From Streptomyces sp. NBC_00249 (GTDB taxonomy: Bacteria; Actinomycetota; Actinomycetes; Streptomycetales; Streptomycetaceae): a stretch of DNA of 64,000 bases. The stretch covers positions 620,001 to 684,000 of the forward strand of contig NZ_JAPEMV010000004.1 in the NCBI RefSeq assembly GCF_026342355.1, written 5' to 3'. Shown one piece after another: positions 42,999 through 53,691 of this stretch (position 1 is the stretch's first letter; every line of letters starts with the position of its first letter). Both the position numbers and the translations under genes were made by a program. Below the pieces are notes generated by a model. That model saw only the letters and a list, made by a program, of their open reading frames with translations. It was not told the origin of the DNA and ran no database searches.

Positions 42999-43610
42999 CT
43001 ATACCCAACCTCGCTCGCGTGCGAGACGCACTGCCGTGTGTCGGTTCTCGGCTCCCAGCTTCGTCGCCGCCGAGGACAGGTAGTTGCGTACGGTCCCCTG
43101 GGACAGCGAGGCCCGCTCCGCGATCTCCGCGATCGGCGCCCCGTCCGCCGCGAACTCCAGCACCTCCGCCTCCCGGGCCGTCAGCGGGGAGTCGCCCGCG
43201 CTGATCGCGTCGGCCGCCAACTCCGGGTCCACGTAACGCCCTCCGGCGTGCACCGTGCGGATCAGCTCGGCCAGTCGCTGCGCCGACACCGTCTTCGGCG
43301 CGAAGGCCCGTACGCCCGCCGCCAGGGCCCGCTTCAGATGGCCGGGACGCCCGTGGCTGGTCACGATCATGGTCTTGCAGTCGGGGAGTTCGGACCTCAG
43401 TGATGTGGCCACGCTCACACCGTCCGCCCCCGGCATCTGGAGGTCCAGCACCGCCACGTCCGGCCGGTGCGCCCGCGCCATGGCGAGGGCCTCCGGCCCC
43501 GACGCGGCCTCCGCGACGACGACCAGGTCGTCCTCCAGCCCGAGCAGCGCGGCCAGCGCCCCCCGGATCAGGTGCTCGTCGTCCGCCAGCAGTACCCGTA
43601 CGGGGTTCAC
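42999..43610 (-). CDS. NarL/DesR-type response regulator
   Basis: A 203-residue two-domain regulator: receiver with acidic pair D10-D11, phosphoacceptor D56 (VLDLQMP) and K-T switch residues, then a LuxR-type helix-turn-helix (SPLTAREAEVLEFAADG, GTVRNYLSSAATKLG). Start GTG 43610 overlaps the stop of the sensor kinase by 4 bp. Last gene of a four-gene unit ABC ATPase-permease-kinase-regulator, so it probably controls that transporter. Confidence 0.93.
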   Translation of the reverse strand: MNPVRVLLADDEHLIRGALAALLGLEDDLVVVAEAASGPEALAMARAHRPDVAVLDLQMPGADGVSVATSLRSELPDCKTMIVTSHGRPGHLKRALAAGVRAFAPKTVSAQRLAELIRTVHAGGRYVDPELAADAISAGDSPLTAREAEVLEFAADGAPIAEIAERASLSQGTVRNYLSSAATKLGAENRHTAVRLARERGWV

Positions 43611-44848
43611 GCCCCCACCTCCGCCTCTCGCAGTCGTTGCCCCGGCACTTCGGCGCGCAGCCGGAACCGCCCGCCGCCCGCCGGTCCCGCCGTCAGGGTG
43701 CCGTCCACCGCCGCGAGCCGCTCCCGCAGCCCCGCCAGCCCGGAGCCGGGCGGTCCGGCCGGGGTCTCGGGCGCCCCGTCGTTCTCCACGAGCAGTGTCA
43801 CCGCGCCCGAGTCCTTGCCCGCCGTCAGCCGGATCAGGCAGCTGCGTGCGTCCCCGTGCCGCAGGACGTTCGTCGTGGCCTCCCGCACCACCCAGCCCAG
43901 CGCCGACTGCACCTCGGCCGGCAGCGCCCGCCCGGCGGTGCGGAACTCCACCGTGCAGTCCATCCCGGCCGCGTTCAGCACCCCGCGCGCCCCCTCCAGC
44001 TCCACCGCGAGGTCGGCCTCCCGGTAGCCGCGGACCACGTCGCGGACTTCCTTCTGCGATTCGCGGGCGATGCGCTGCACCTCGATCATCTGGTCGACGG
44101 CCTCGGGGCGTTCGCGCCGGGCCAGCTGCACGGCCAGCTCGCTCTTGAGGGCGATCACCGCCAGGTTGCGGCCCATCACGTCGTGCAGGTCCCGCCCGAA
44201 GCGGAGCCGTTCCTCGGCGACGGCCAGCTGCGCCTGCAGCTCCCGGGCGTGGTCGAGTTCGTGGACCGCCTTCACCAGCCACCCGGAGAACCCGTAGGCC
44301 ACCGCGAGGAACAGGTTCATCAGCAGCGTGCCGATCGCGTACGCGGCGACCTCGCCCGCGGGCAGCCCCAGCGCGAACGCCGCGGTCCCGATGGCGGCGG
44401 CCGAGACGAAGGGGACGAGGCACATGTGCCGCACCCTCGTCAGCGTGATCACCAGCGCGCCGCTGCCGAAGCCGCTCATCCCGAACACCAGCATCGGCGT
44501 CAGCGAGTCGGCCAGCTGCCCGGTCCTGCGCAGGACGAGCACGGCCAGGCAGGCCGCGGCCGTCATGACCGTCACCGCCACCACGAGCCGCGAGGGCCGC
44601 TCCCGGCGGCCCAGCAGCCAGTCCAGCGACTTGGAGGTCAGGACGCCGACCAGGACGGACTGCACGCACAACGCGAGGAAGACCGCGCTCGACACCAGGA
44701 ACGGGGCGTGGTTGTCCGGGGAGGCCAGCCCGGGCAGCCCGAAGGAGAAGATCTCCAGGAAGACGAAGGAGTGGAAGGACCAGCGCGTGTACAGCTCGAC
44801 CTTCCCCGCACTGCTGCGGTTCTTCCACCACCCGGTCATTTTCGACAC
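43607..44848 (-). CDS. Sensor histidine kinase, HisKA_3 (DesK-like)
   Basis: A 413-residue membrane kinase with six or so predicted helices between residues 25 and 190, a short coiled coil (AVHELDHARELQAQLAVAEERL) and the dimerisation box with H222 (FGRDLHDVMGRN). The ATPase end has the N-box VREATTNVLRHG and G-box GSGLAGLRERL. It would phosphorylate the regulator overlapping its 3' end. Membrane-only sensing fits a cell-envelope or antibiotic signal, as with other ABC-linked kinases. GTG 44848 or ATG 44839 could be the start. Confidence 0.92.
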   Translation of the reverse strand: MSKMTGWWKNRSSAGKVELYTRWSFHSFVFLEIFSFGLPGLASPDNHAPFLVSSAVFLALCVQSVLVGVLTSKSLDWLLGRRERPSRLVVAVTVMTAAACLAVLVLRRTGQLADSLTPMLVFGMSGFGSGALVITLTRVRHMCLVPFVSAAAIGTAAFALGLPAGEVAAYAIGTLLMNLFLAVAYGFSGWLVKAVHELDHARELQAQLAVAEERLRFGRDLHDVMGRNLAVIALKSELAVQLARRERPEAVDQMIEVQRIARESQKEVRDVVRGYREADLAVELEGARGVLNAAGMDCTVEFRTAGRALPAEVQSALGWVVREATTNVLRHGDARSCLIRLTAGKDSGAVTLLVENDGAPETPAGPPGSGLAGLRERLAAVDGTLTAGPAGGGRFRLRAEVPGQRLREAEVGA

Positions 44849-44875
44849 GGTCCCGTCCCCCGGTTCTTCCTCGCC

Positions 44876-45637
44876 CTAGCGCCGCGGTTCCCAGCGGAAC
44901 CACCGCTGGACAGCAAACACCGTGACCATGATCCAGGCCAGCGTGGTGAGCGCGGCCGTCAACAGTTCCCCGCCCGTCGCGCCGCCGGTCCAGGCGGCCC
45001 GTACGAGGGCCATCACCCCGCTCAGCGGCAGCAGTTCGCAGGCGTCGGCCACCGCGTCGGGCAGCACGTCCAGCGGCAGGAACAGCCCTGAGCCGAGCGC
45101 CGTCAGCAGGAACAGCGGCAGGGTGGTGATGCCGGCGCTCTCCACGTTGCGGGTGAAGGCGCTGGTCACGGCCGCGAGTCCGGCGAGCACCGGCAGCGCG
45201 GCGAGGACGGCCCCGGCCAGCAGGAGGGGGTTGTCCGGCATCGGCGCGTCCAGGGCGGCCGCCCCGGCGAGGGCGAGGACGGCGATCTGCCCGAGGGCGA
45301 TCACCGCGGCCGGCAGGGCGGTGCCGGCCAGGATCTCCAGGTCGCCCGCCTCGCCGGTGCGCAGCCGCTTGAGGACGAGCTCCTCGCGGCGGGCCACGTA
45401 GGCGGAGACCAGGTTCATGTAGACGACCAGGATCAGCACCATGCCGATCCCGCCGGTGAGGGTGGCCTCGGCGACGGAGGCGGCGGTGTCCCCGCTCAGG
45501 GTGGACCGCAGGACGAACACCATCAGCGCCGGCATCATCAGCGCCACGGACAGCGCGGCCCGGTTGCGCACCAGCAGGGTCAGTTCGGAGCGGCCGAGGG
45601 CGGTGAGCCGGCCGGGGTTGAGGGTCAGCGCGTTCAT
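44876..45637 (-). CDS. ABC-2 type transporter permease
   Basis: A 253-residue membrane protein with six hydrophobic segments and the ABC-2 pattern: N-terminal cytosolic helix RSELTLLVRNRAALSVAL, the E-loop-like YVARREELVLKRLRTGEA and a C-terminal FLPLDVLPDAVADACELLPLS. Start ATG overlaps the ATPase stop (ATGA). Exports an unknown substrate, commonly a drug or lipid in such operons. Confidence 0.9.
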   Translation of the reverse strand: MNALTLNPGRLTALGRSELTLLVRNRAALSVALMMPALMVFVLRSTLSGDTAASVAEATLTGGIGMVLILVVYMNLVSAYVARREELVLKRLRTGEAGDLEILAGTALPAAVIALGQIAVLALAGAAALDAPMPDNPLLLAGAVLAALPVLAGLAAVTSAFTRNVESAGITTLPLFLLTALGSGLFLPLDVLPDAVADACELLPLSGVMALVRAAWTGGATGGELLTAALTTLAWIMVTVFAVQRWFRWEPRR

Positions 45638-46599
45638 CGGGTCCCCGCCATCGTGTCGTCGTGAGTGCCGTCGTGGGCGTCGTCGTGGCCCGAGCGGCGG
45701 TTCTGGGCGATCTCCAGGAAGGCCTCTTCGAGGGAGGCGGAGCGGGCGTCGAGCCCCTCCAGCCGCACCCCTTCGTCGTGGGCCCAGCGCAGCAGCAGAC
45801 CCAGGTCCTCCTGGAGCCGTTCGGTACGGATCTCCACGCGCGGCCCGTCGGCCGCCGCCCGCAGCTCCAGCGGCAGCCGCCCCGCGGGCACCGCGCCGGG
45901 CAGGGTGAAACGGATCCGGGACGGCCGGGTCGCGGTGACCTCGGCGGGGGTTCCGGTGAGGACGAGCTGCCCCTCGTGCAGGATCGCGAGCCGGTCCGCG
46001 AGGGCCTCGGCCTCCTCCAGGTAGTGCGTGGTCAGCAGCACGGTGGTGCCCTGCGCCCGCAGTTCCCGTACGAGGTCCCAGGTGTCCCGGCGGCCCTCGG
46101 GGTCCATGCCGGTGGTGGGTTCGTCGAGGAACAGCACCTCCGGCCGCCCGAGCAGGGCCAGCGCCAGGTCGAGCCGCCGCCGCTCGCCCCCGGACAGCTG
46201 CTTGACCCGTACGGAGGACCGCGCGGCCAGCCCGACGAGCTCCAGCACCTCCGCCGCCGGGCGGGCCCCGGAGGTGACCCCGCTCCACATCCGGACGGTC
46301 TCGGTGACCGACAGGTCCGAGGGGAACCCGCCCTCCTGGAGCATGACCCCGGTGCGCGGCCGCACCTCGGAACGCCGCGTGTGGGGGTCGAGGCCGAACA
46401 CGCGGACCTGCCCGCCGGTCGGGGCGGTCAGCCCCTCGAGCAGCTCCATCGTGGAGGTCTTGCCCGCGCCGTTGGTGCCGAGCAGGGCGAAGATCTCGCC
46501 CCGGGCCACGGAGAAGGAGACTCCCCGGACGGCTTCGAAGCCGCCGGCGTAGCCGCGGCGCAGTCCTTCGGCCTGGATCACTGTGTCGGTGTCGGTCAT
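45634..46599 (-). CDS. ABC transporter ATP-binding protein
   Basis: A 321-residue ATPase of the drug-export (DrrA/CcmA-like) class: Walker A GTNGAGKTS, Q-loop MLQEGG, signature LSGGERRRLDLA, Walker B VLFLDEPTTGMD, H-loop TTHYLEE. A C-terminal regulatory extension of about 90 residues follows. First gene of the four-gene unit; the promoter lies in the 125 bp between its start and the terminator at 46724. GAGG stands before ATG 46599. Confidence 0.93.
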   Translation of the reverse strand: MTDTDTVIQAEGLRRGYAGGFEAVRGVSFSVARGEIFALLGTNGAGKTSTMELLEGLTAPTGGQVRVFGLDPHTRRSEVRPRTGVMLQEGGFPSDLSVTETVRMWSGVTSGARPAAEVLELVGLAARSSVRVKQLSGGERRRLDLALALLGRPEVLFLDEPTTGMDPEGRRDTWDLVRELRAQGTTVLLTTHYLEEAEALADRLAILHEGQLVLTGTPAEVTATRPSRIRFTLPGAVPAGRLPLELRAAADGPRVEIRTERLQEDLGLLLRWAHDEGVRLEGLDARSASLEEAFLEIAQNRRSGHDDAHDGTHDDTMAGTR

Positions 46600-46723
46600 G
46601 GATCAAGCCTCGCGGCGGCCCGGCGGCCGGGGCAGTGCGCGCTGTCATGGCCGGCGATGACATTTGTCATCGGAAGTGACCCGCACCACAAAGCGGGCGG
46701 GGGTTCCGGGGATACGGCATACG

Positions 46724-46756
46724 ACAAAGGCCCCGGTCGATGACCGGGGCCTTTGT
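46724..46756. terminator. Terminator of tRNA-Gly(GCC) copy 2
   Basis: ACAAAGGCCCCGGTC (46724-46738), loop GAT, perfect complement (46742-46756): 15-bp stem directly after the minus-strand tRNA. Confidence 0.85.
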
Positions 46757-46762
46757 TCGCTG

Positions 46763-46835
<73 letters not shown>

Positions 46836-46913
46836 ATGCTTCTCACGACGAAGTCGCCGTGCGATGCGTGCATCACTCTACCCGATCCACAACCGTGATC
46901 GGAAAGCGTGCAG

Positions 46914-46985
46914 AGCGGGTGACAGGGATTGCACACTGCGCCTCCCCCCTGGAAGGGGGGTGTTCTGCTACTGAACTACACCCGC
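46914..46985 (-). tRNA. tRNA-Gly(UCC) with non-canonical D- and T-loops
   Basis: 72 bases on the minus strand. Acceptor GCGGGTG/CACCCGC and anticodon arm CCCCC-CTTCCAG-GGGGG (anticodon TCC) are clear. The D-loop is AGTAGCA, with no G18-G19 pair, and the T-loop region reads GTGCAATC instead of TTCRANY, with a weak T-stem. Elbow contacts of ordinary elongator tRNAs and EF-Tu binding would be impaired. Staphylococcal glycine tRNAs dedicated to peptidoglycan show the same two losses and the same anticodon. 78 bp upstream of tRNA-Gly(GCC) copy 2, same strand. Confidence 0.8.
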
Positions 46986-47073
46986 ACGACCTTCGGGATC
47001 CGGCCTTTCGGCCTCGCCCCTCGGCGTGATCCACACACTAGCCGATCGGAGGGGGTGGATGGCAAATCCGCTC

Positions 47074-47391
47074 TCAGTGGGCTTCGTTGTAGGCCTCGTA
47101 GACCCGCTTCGGGATGCGGCCGCGCGGGGGCACGTCGTGCTGGTTCGACCGGGCCCAGGCGCGGACGACCGCCGGGTCCGGGGCGACCGCGGTGTGCTTG
47201 AACGCCTTCCCGGAACGGGACTGGCGGCGGCCGGCCGCCACGAAGGGGGCCAGGCTCTTCCGCAGTTTCTTTGCGTTGGCCACATTGAGGTCGATCTCGT
47301 ACGTCTTACCGTCCAGGGAGAACACGACCGTTTCCGCCGCTTCTCCGCCGTCGATGTCGTCGGAGATCGTGACTACTACGCGCTGCGCCAC
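47074..47391 (-). CDS. lsr2: Lsr2-family nucleoid-associated silencer
   Basis: A 105-residue xenogeneic silencer. N-terminal dimerisation domain (VVVTISDDIDGGEAAETVVFSLDG split over two strands), linker, then a DNA-binding domain ending VRAWARSNQHDVPPRGRIP, whose R-G-R fits the minor groove of AT-rich DNA. Start GTG 47391, upstream GGGA; a longer frame to 47475 is not family-like. Streptomyces have two copies; this one beside purSQL should be the LsrL-type paralogue by position (from memory). Confidence 0.9.
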   Translation of the reverse strand: MAQRVVVTISDDIDGGEAAETVVFSLDGKTYEIDLNVANAKKLRKSLAPFVAAGRRQSRSGKAFKHTAVAPDPAVVRAWARSNQHDVPPRGRIPKRVYEAYNEAH

Positions 47392-47716
47392 GGATATCGG
47401 TCCCTTCGTGCGCCGTCGCCGCTTGCTGACGTGCGGTGATGTCGCCTGTGTGGATGTTTCGGTGGAATGCATCAAACCGTCGGAATCCCGGCTGATTCCT
47501 TTGTACCGCGATTCTCATTGAATTGCGAAGCCCAGTTAATTCTCCCCGCGTGTCCCGCCGCAATCCCGGGCACGTGGTTTTCCGGTGGATTTTGCGAATC
47601 GTTGGTGAAGCCGAAACCGCGGGCCCGTCACCCCCACCCGATATCTACCCGCGTAGAAATTTCGGCCGGGTACGCTGAGGGAACCGCCTTGCACCAACAC
47701 CTCATCGGGAGTGCCA
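47392..47716. other. Divergent lsr2/purS intergenic region
   Basis: 325 bp between the two divergent starts, less GC-rich than the surroundings (ATTGAATTGCG, CAGTTAATTC near 47518-47540). It must hold promoters for both genes. No PurR-like box or further gene could be recognised. Confidence 0.5.
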
Positions 47717-47962
47717 GTGGCACGCGTCGTAGTCGACGTCATGCTCAAGCCGGAGATCCTCGACCCCCAGGGCCAGGCGGTGCAGCGTGCACTGCCGCGC
47801 CTGGGCTTCGAGGGGATCGCCGACGTCCGCCAGGGGAAGCGCTTCGAACTGGAGGTGGAGGGACCGGTCGACCAGGCCGCCCTCGACCGCATCCACAAGA
47901 TGGCCGAAACGTTCCTCGCCAACACCGTCATCGAAGACTTCACCGTGAAGGTCGAGGCCTGA
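47717..47962 (+). CDS. purS: Phosphoribosylformylglycinamidine synthase subunit PurS
   Basis: An 81-residue small subunit that links PurQ and PurL in the FGAM synthase complex (step 4 of purine synthesis). ARVVVDVMLKPEILDPQGQA and GFEGIADVRQGK are family-typical. GTG 47717 is chosen: GGGAG (47707-47711) is five bases upstream. purQ starts 3 bp after the stop. Confidence 0.95.
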   Translation: MARVVVDVMLKPEILDPQGQAVQRALPRLGFEGIADVRQGKRFELEVEGPVDQAALDRIHKMAETFLANTVIEDFTVKVEA

Positions 47963-47964
47963 CG

Positions 47965-48641
47965 GTGACCACTCGCATCGGAGTCGTCACGTTCCCCGGA
48001 ACGCTCGACGACCGTGACTCGCTGCGCGCCGTCCGCCTCGCGGGGGCCGAGCCGGTCTCGCTCTGGCACCGCGACAAGGACCTGCACCAGGTCGACGCGG
48101 TCGTCCTCGCGGGCGGCTTCTCCTACGGGGACTACCTGCGCGCCGGGGCCATCTCCCGCTTCTCGCCGGTGATGGAGACCATCATCGAGCAGGCCAAGGC
48201 GGGCATGCCCGTCCTCGGCATCTGCAACGGCTTCCAGGTCCTCACCGAGGCCCACCTGCTGCCGGGGGCGATGCTCCGCAACAACCACCTCCACTTCATC
48301 TGCCGCGACCAGAAGCTGCGGGTGGAGAACGCGGACACCGCGTGGACCGGCGACTACACCGCCGGCCAGGAGATCTCCGTACCGCTCAAGAACATGGACG
48401 GCCGGTACGTCGCCGACGAGCGCGTGCTCGACGAACTGGAGGCCGAAGGCCGAGTGGCCTTCCGCTACGTGGACGTCAACCCGAACGGTTCGCTGCGCGA
48501 CATCGCCGGCATCACCAACGCCGCGGGCAACGTCGTCGGCCTCATGCCCCACCCCGAGCACGCGGTCGAGCCGCTGATCGGGACGGGCCGCACCGACGGC
48601 CTCCCGTTCTTCACGTCGGTCCTGAAGAAGCTGGTCAGCGC

Positions 48642-48645
<4 letters not shown>
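47965..48645 (+). CDS. purQ: Phosphoribosylformylglycinamidine synthase subunit PurQ
   Basis: A 226-residue class I glutamine amidotransferase that feeds ammonia to PurL. The nucleophile Cys lies in VLGICNGFQ and the His/Glu pair in MPHPEHAVE. Start GTG 47965, the stop overlapping purL's ATG by 4 bp. The purSQL order is the Gram-positive type. Confidence 0.96.
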
Positions 48646-50891
<2,246 letters not shown>

Positions 50892-50903
50892 TCCGCTGCC
50901 TGC

Positions 50904-50942
50904 CCGAGCCCCCGTCCGGATTCGTTCCGGGCGGGGGCTCGG
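50904..50942. terminator. Terminator of purSQL
   Basis: CCGAGCCCCCGTCCGGA (50904-50920) with 50926-50942, 17 pairs including one G-U, loop TTCGT. Starts 12 bp after the purL stop. Confidence 0.8.
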
Positions 50943-51037
50943 TGTCGTCGTCGGCACCGGTGACCGGGATGCGGTCGTAGCGATTCCGTGTCCCCGCGGG
51001 CCTACTGGCCGACCGGGCGCGTACGCATACTGGCGCC

Positions 51038-52303
51038 GTGAGCGACATCGTCAAGCACCTGCCACCAGCGGCGATACCCGAGGGCGGCGTCCCCGGGTGG
51101 AAGGTCGCCGACGCCGAGCGCTGGCGTGCGGCCCGTGTGTCCGCCGTCCTCGGGCCCGTCGCCGGGGGGTGGATTCTGGTCCCGCTGGTCCTCCTCGCCG
51201 TGGTCCTGCGGGCGGTCGGCGATCCGACGGCCACGAGCGTCGGCACCGAGTGGGACGGCTACCAGGGAGCGGTCCTGCTGGTCGCGCTCCCCGCCTGGTA
51301 CCGCTTCCTGCCGCCCGCCGCGACCGTCGGCTCCGTACCCCTGATCGCCCTCGAAGCGGTCCTCGCCCTGTTCCGGCCCGCCGAGGCCGACGGCACGGGC
51401 CGGGCCGGAGCGTGGGTGACCCTGGCGCTCGGCGCCTTCGCCCTCACCGGCGCCCTGCTGCGCCTGCGCTCCCGCCGGATCCAGCGCGCCCTGGTCCTCG
51501 AGGCCGCGGGGGACGCCCGCCGACCCGTCCCGGACGACCTCCCCGACGGGCACCGCCACCGCGGCCGGTGGCTGATCCTGGCCGGGGCCCTGATCTGCGC
51601 GGCCGCCACCGCCTTCCTCGCCTGGGGCCTCGCCGAGGACCTGAAGGCGCCCGCCGGACACCCGTACGACGCCTCGGGCCAGCAGGTCATGGCCCTGCTG
51701 CTGTTCGCCCCCGGCACCCCGCTCCTCGGCCGCGGCCTCACCGCCCGCCGCGCCGCCCGGCGGCTGCACGACGGCCCGCAGCCCGTGCTGCGCGTCGGGG
51801 TCCGCCACCGCTACGGCGAGCGGAACTGGCTGCTCGCCGACGCCCGGACCACCACCGCACCGCCCCTCGTCGCCTTCCGGGACCGCTTCGAGGACAGCTA
51901 CCGCGGCTACCGCGGGCGGACCCTCGTCGGCGGCCCCGAGGAGCGGCTGCGCACCGAGCACCACGACATCGACGAGCTGAGCGAACCGTACGAGGCGATC
52001 CTCTACGGGGTGCCCTGCGAAGGCGCCGAGATCCTCCTGGAGTTCGCCGTCTACGCGGGCGGTTCCCGCATCGTCAGCGAGCTCACCGCCGCACCGCTGA
52101 TGCCCCACCGCCGCCACACCTGCCGGGAGTGGCGCCCGGCCGGCACCTCGTACGCCGTCCGGCGCGCGGAGGACGAGAAGCGGCGCCGCGAGCGCGCGGA
52201 GTCCTCCGGCGGCAGCGGTTCGTCCAGCGGCTGCGGATCCTCCGGCAGTTGCTCCTCCAGCTGCGGAAGCAGCTGCGGCGGAGGCTGCGGCGGCGGGGAC
52301 TGA
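51038..52303 (+). CDS. Membrane protein with Gly/Ser/Cys-rich tail
   Basis: A 421-residue protein with about five transmembrane segments (GGWILVPLVLLAVVLRAV, GAVLLVALPAWYRFLP, WVTLALGAFALTGALL, WLILAGALICAAATAFL, QQVMALLLFAPGTPLLG), a cytosolic or external beta-rich domain (about 255-385), and a tail of about 35 residues made almost only of Gly, Ser and six cysteines (GCGSSGSC, SSCGGGCGGG). The tail could bind metal or form disulfides. Function unknown. Start GTG 51038. Confidence 0.7.
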   Translation: MSDIVKHLPPAAIPEGGVPGWKVADAERWRAARVSAVLGPVAGGWILVPLVLLAVVLRAVGDPTATSVGTEWDGYQGAVLLVALPAWYRFLPPAATVGSVPLIALEAVLALFRPAEADGTGRAGAWVTLALGAFALTGALLRLRSRRIQRALVLEAAGDARRPVPDDLPDGHRHRGRWLILAGALICAAATAFLAWGLAEDLKAPAGHPYDASGQQVMALLLFAPGTPLLGRGLTARRAARRLHDGPQPVLRVGVRHRYGERNWLLADARTTTAPPLVAFRDRFEDSYRGYRGRTLVGGPEERLRTEHHDIDELSEPYEAILYGVPCEGAEILLEFAVYAGGSRIVSELTAAPLMPHRRHTCREWRPAGTSYAVRRAEDEKRRRERAESSGGSGSSSGCGSSGSCSSSCGSSCGGGCGGGD

Positions 52304-52357
52304 CCGGGGCACGGCGCGCCCGGCCACGGCGGGCCCGGCGCGAGTAGGGTCGGGCCC

Positions 52358-53152
52358 ATGCCGCCCGCCAAGAAGAAGCAGCGCACCTACGACCCCGAGA
52401 AGATCCGCGCGGCCGTCACCGCGCAGTTCGGCCACGTCGCCCGGGCGGTACACACCCTGACCCCCGAACAGCTCGCGCGTCCCAGCGGGCTCGGGGAGTG
52501 GAGCGTCGCCGAACTCGCCGCCCACATCGCCTGGATCGCGGACTCGCTGGCCGGCGGCCTCGCCCGGCCGCCCGCCGCCGTTCCCGAGCTGAGCGCCGTC
52601 GAGTGGCCCTTCGCCACCGCCTCCCTCGCCGGGAAGATCACCGAAGCGGCCCGCGAGACCCTCACCGGCGCCCCGCTGCCCGAGCTCTACGACCGGGCGG
52701 CCACCCGGATGGCCGAGGCACTGGAGGCCAACCCCGGCAGCCGGGTCCTCGACCTGTGGATCGGGGACATGACCCTCGCCGACTTCCTCGTCACCCGCAC
52801 CGTGGAACTCGTCGTCCACACCGACGACCTGAACCGGGCCCTGCCCGGCCTCGACGTCCCCGTCGAGCGGCAGGCCCTCGCCGCCTGCACCCGGCTGCTC
52901 GCCGACACCCTCGCCCTCAAGGCACCCGGCGGCTCGGTCGAGGTGCGGATCCCGCCCTTCGCGGTCGTCCAGTGCGTCGAGGGCCCCCGCCACACCCGCG
53001 GCACCCCGCCCAACGTGGTCGAGACCGACCCGCTCACCTGGATCCGCCTCGCCACCGGCCGCACCGGCTGGGCCGAAGCCCTCGACGCCGCCCGGGTCAG
53101 CGCCAGCGGCGAGCGCGCCGACCTGGCCGCGCTGCTCCCCCTGATGAGCTGA
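52358..53152 (+). CDS. Maleylpyruvate isomerase family mycothiol-dependent protein
   Basis: A 264-residue DinB/MDMPI-type protein: four-helix N-terminal domain with RPSGLGEWSVAELAAHIAWIAD (metal-ligand His) and VVHTDDLNRAL, then a C-terminal sterol-carrier-like domain. Such enzymes use mycothiol, the actinobacterial thiol, for isomerisation or detoxification. Start ATG 52358, with a basic KKKQRTY opening. Substrate unknown. Confidence 0.85.
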   Translation: MPPAKKKQRTYDPEKIRAAVTAQFGHVARAVHTLTPEQLARPSGLGEWSVAELAAHIAWIADSLAGGLARPPAAVPELSAVEWPFATASLAGKITEAARETLTGAPLPELYDRAATRMAEALEANPGSRVLDLWIGDMTLADFLVTRTVELVVHTDDLNRALPGLDVPVERQALAACTRLLADTLALKAPGGSVEVRIPPFAVVQCVEGPRHTRGTPPNVVETDPLTWIRLATGRTGWAEALDAARVSASGERADLAALLPLMS

Positions 53153-53190
53153 GCGGGGAACCGCCCGGGCCGCGGCCCCGTCCCAGGGGC

Positions 53191-53670
53191 ATGCGTACCC
53201 TCAGGCACCTCGCCCCCGGCCCGGCGCTGCTGGCCGCGCTCGCCCTCACCGGCTGCGGGGGCGGCACCCCGACCGCCGCCCTCACCCCGGACGGCCCCGG
53301 CCCGTCCCGCCCGCCCGCAGCCGACGCCCCGCTCACCGCGACCACCTGGACCGTAGCCACCGTCGCCGGGGCCACCGCCCCCGAGGACCGCGCGGCCCGC
53401 TTCACGCTCACCCCCGAGGGGCGGGCTAGCGGAACCCTCGGCTGCAACCGGTTCAGCGCCCCGGCCACCGTCACCGGCCCCACCGTGACCGTCGGGCCGC
53501 TCACCACCACCCGGATGGCCTGCGAAGGCCGGGCCGGCGAGGTCGAGCGGGCCCTGACCAGCCTGTTCGGCAGCGGCCCCCTCACCTGGCGGATCCAGGA
53601 CCGCACCCTCACCCTCACCGCCCCCGACGGCACCACCCTCACCGCCGGGGCGGCCTCGGCGGCCGAGTGA
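53191..53670 (+). CDS. META-domain lipoprotein
   Basis: A 159-residue lipoprotein: signal with lipobox L-T-G-C, short Pro-rich spacer, then one META domain (TWTVATVAG, GTLGCNRFSAPATV, TTTRMACEG, LTLTAPDG) with two cysteines in the expected places. META (HslJ-like) proteins are linked to stress and motility in other bacteria. 38 bp after the MDMPI-type gene and probably cotranscribed. Start ATG 53191. Confidence 0.85.
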   Translation: MRTLRHLAPGPALLAALALTGCGGGTPTAALTPDGPGPSRPPAADAPLTATTWTVATVAGATAPEDRAARFTLTPEGRASGTLGCNRFSAPATVTGPTVTVGPLTTTRMACEGRAGEVERALTSLFGSGPLTWRIQDRTLTLTAPDGTTLTAGAASAAE

Positions 53671-53691
53671 CCACAACGATCACGACAGAGC

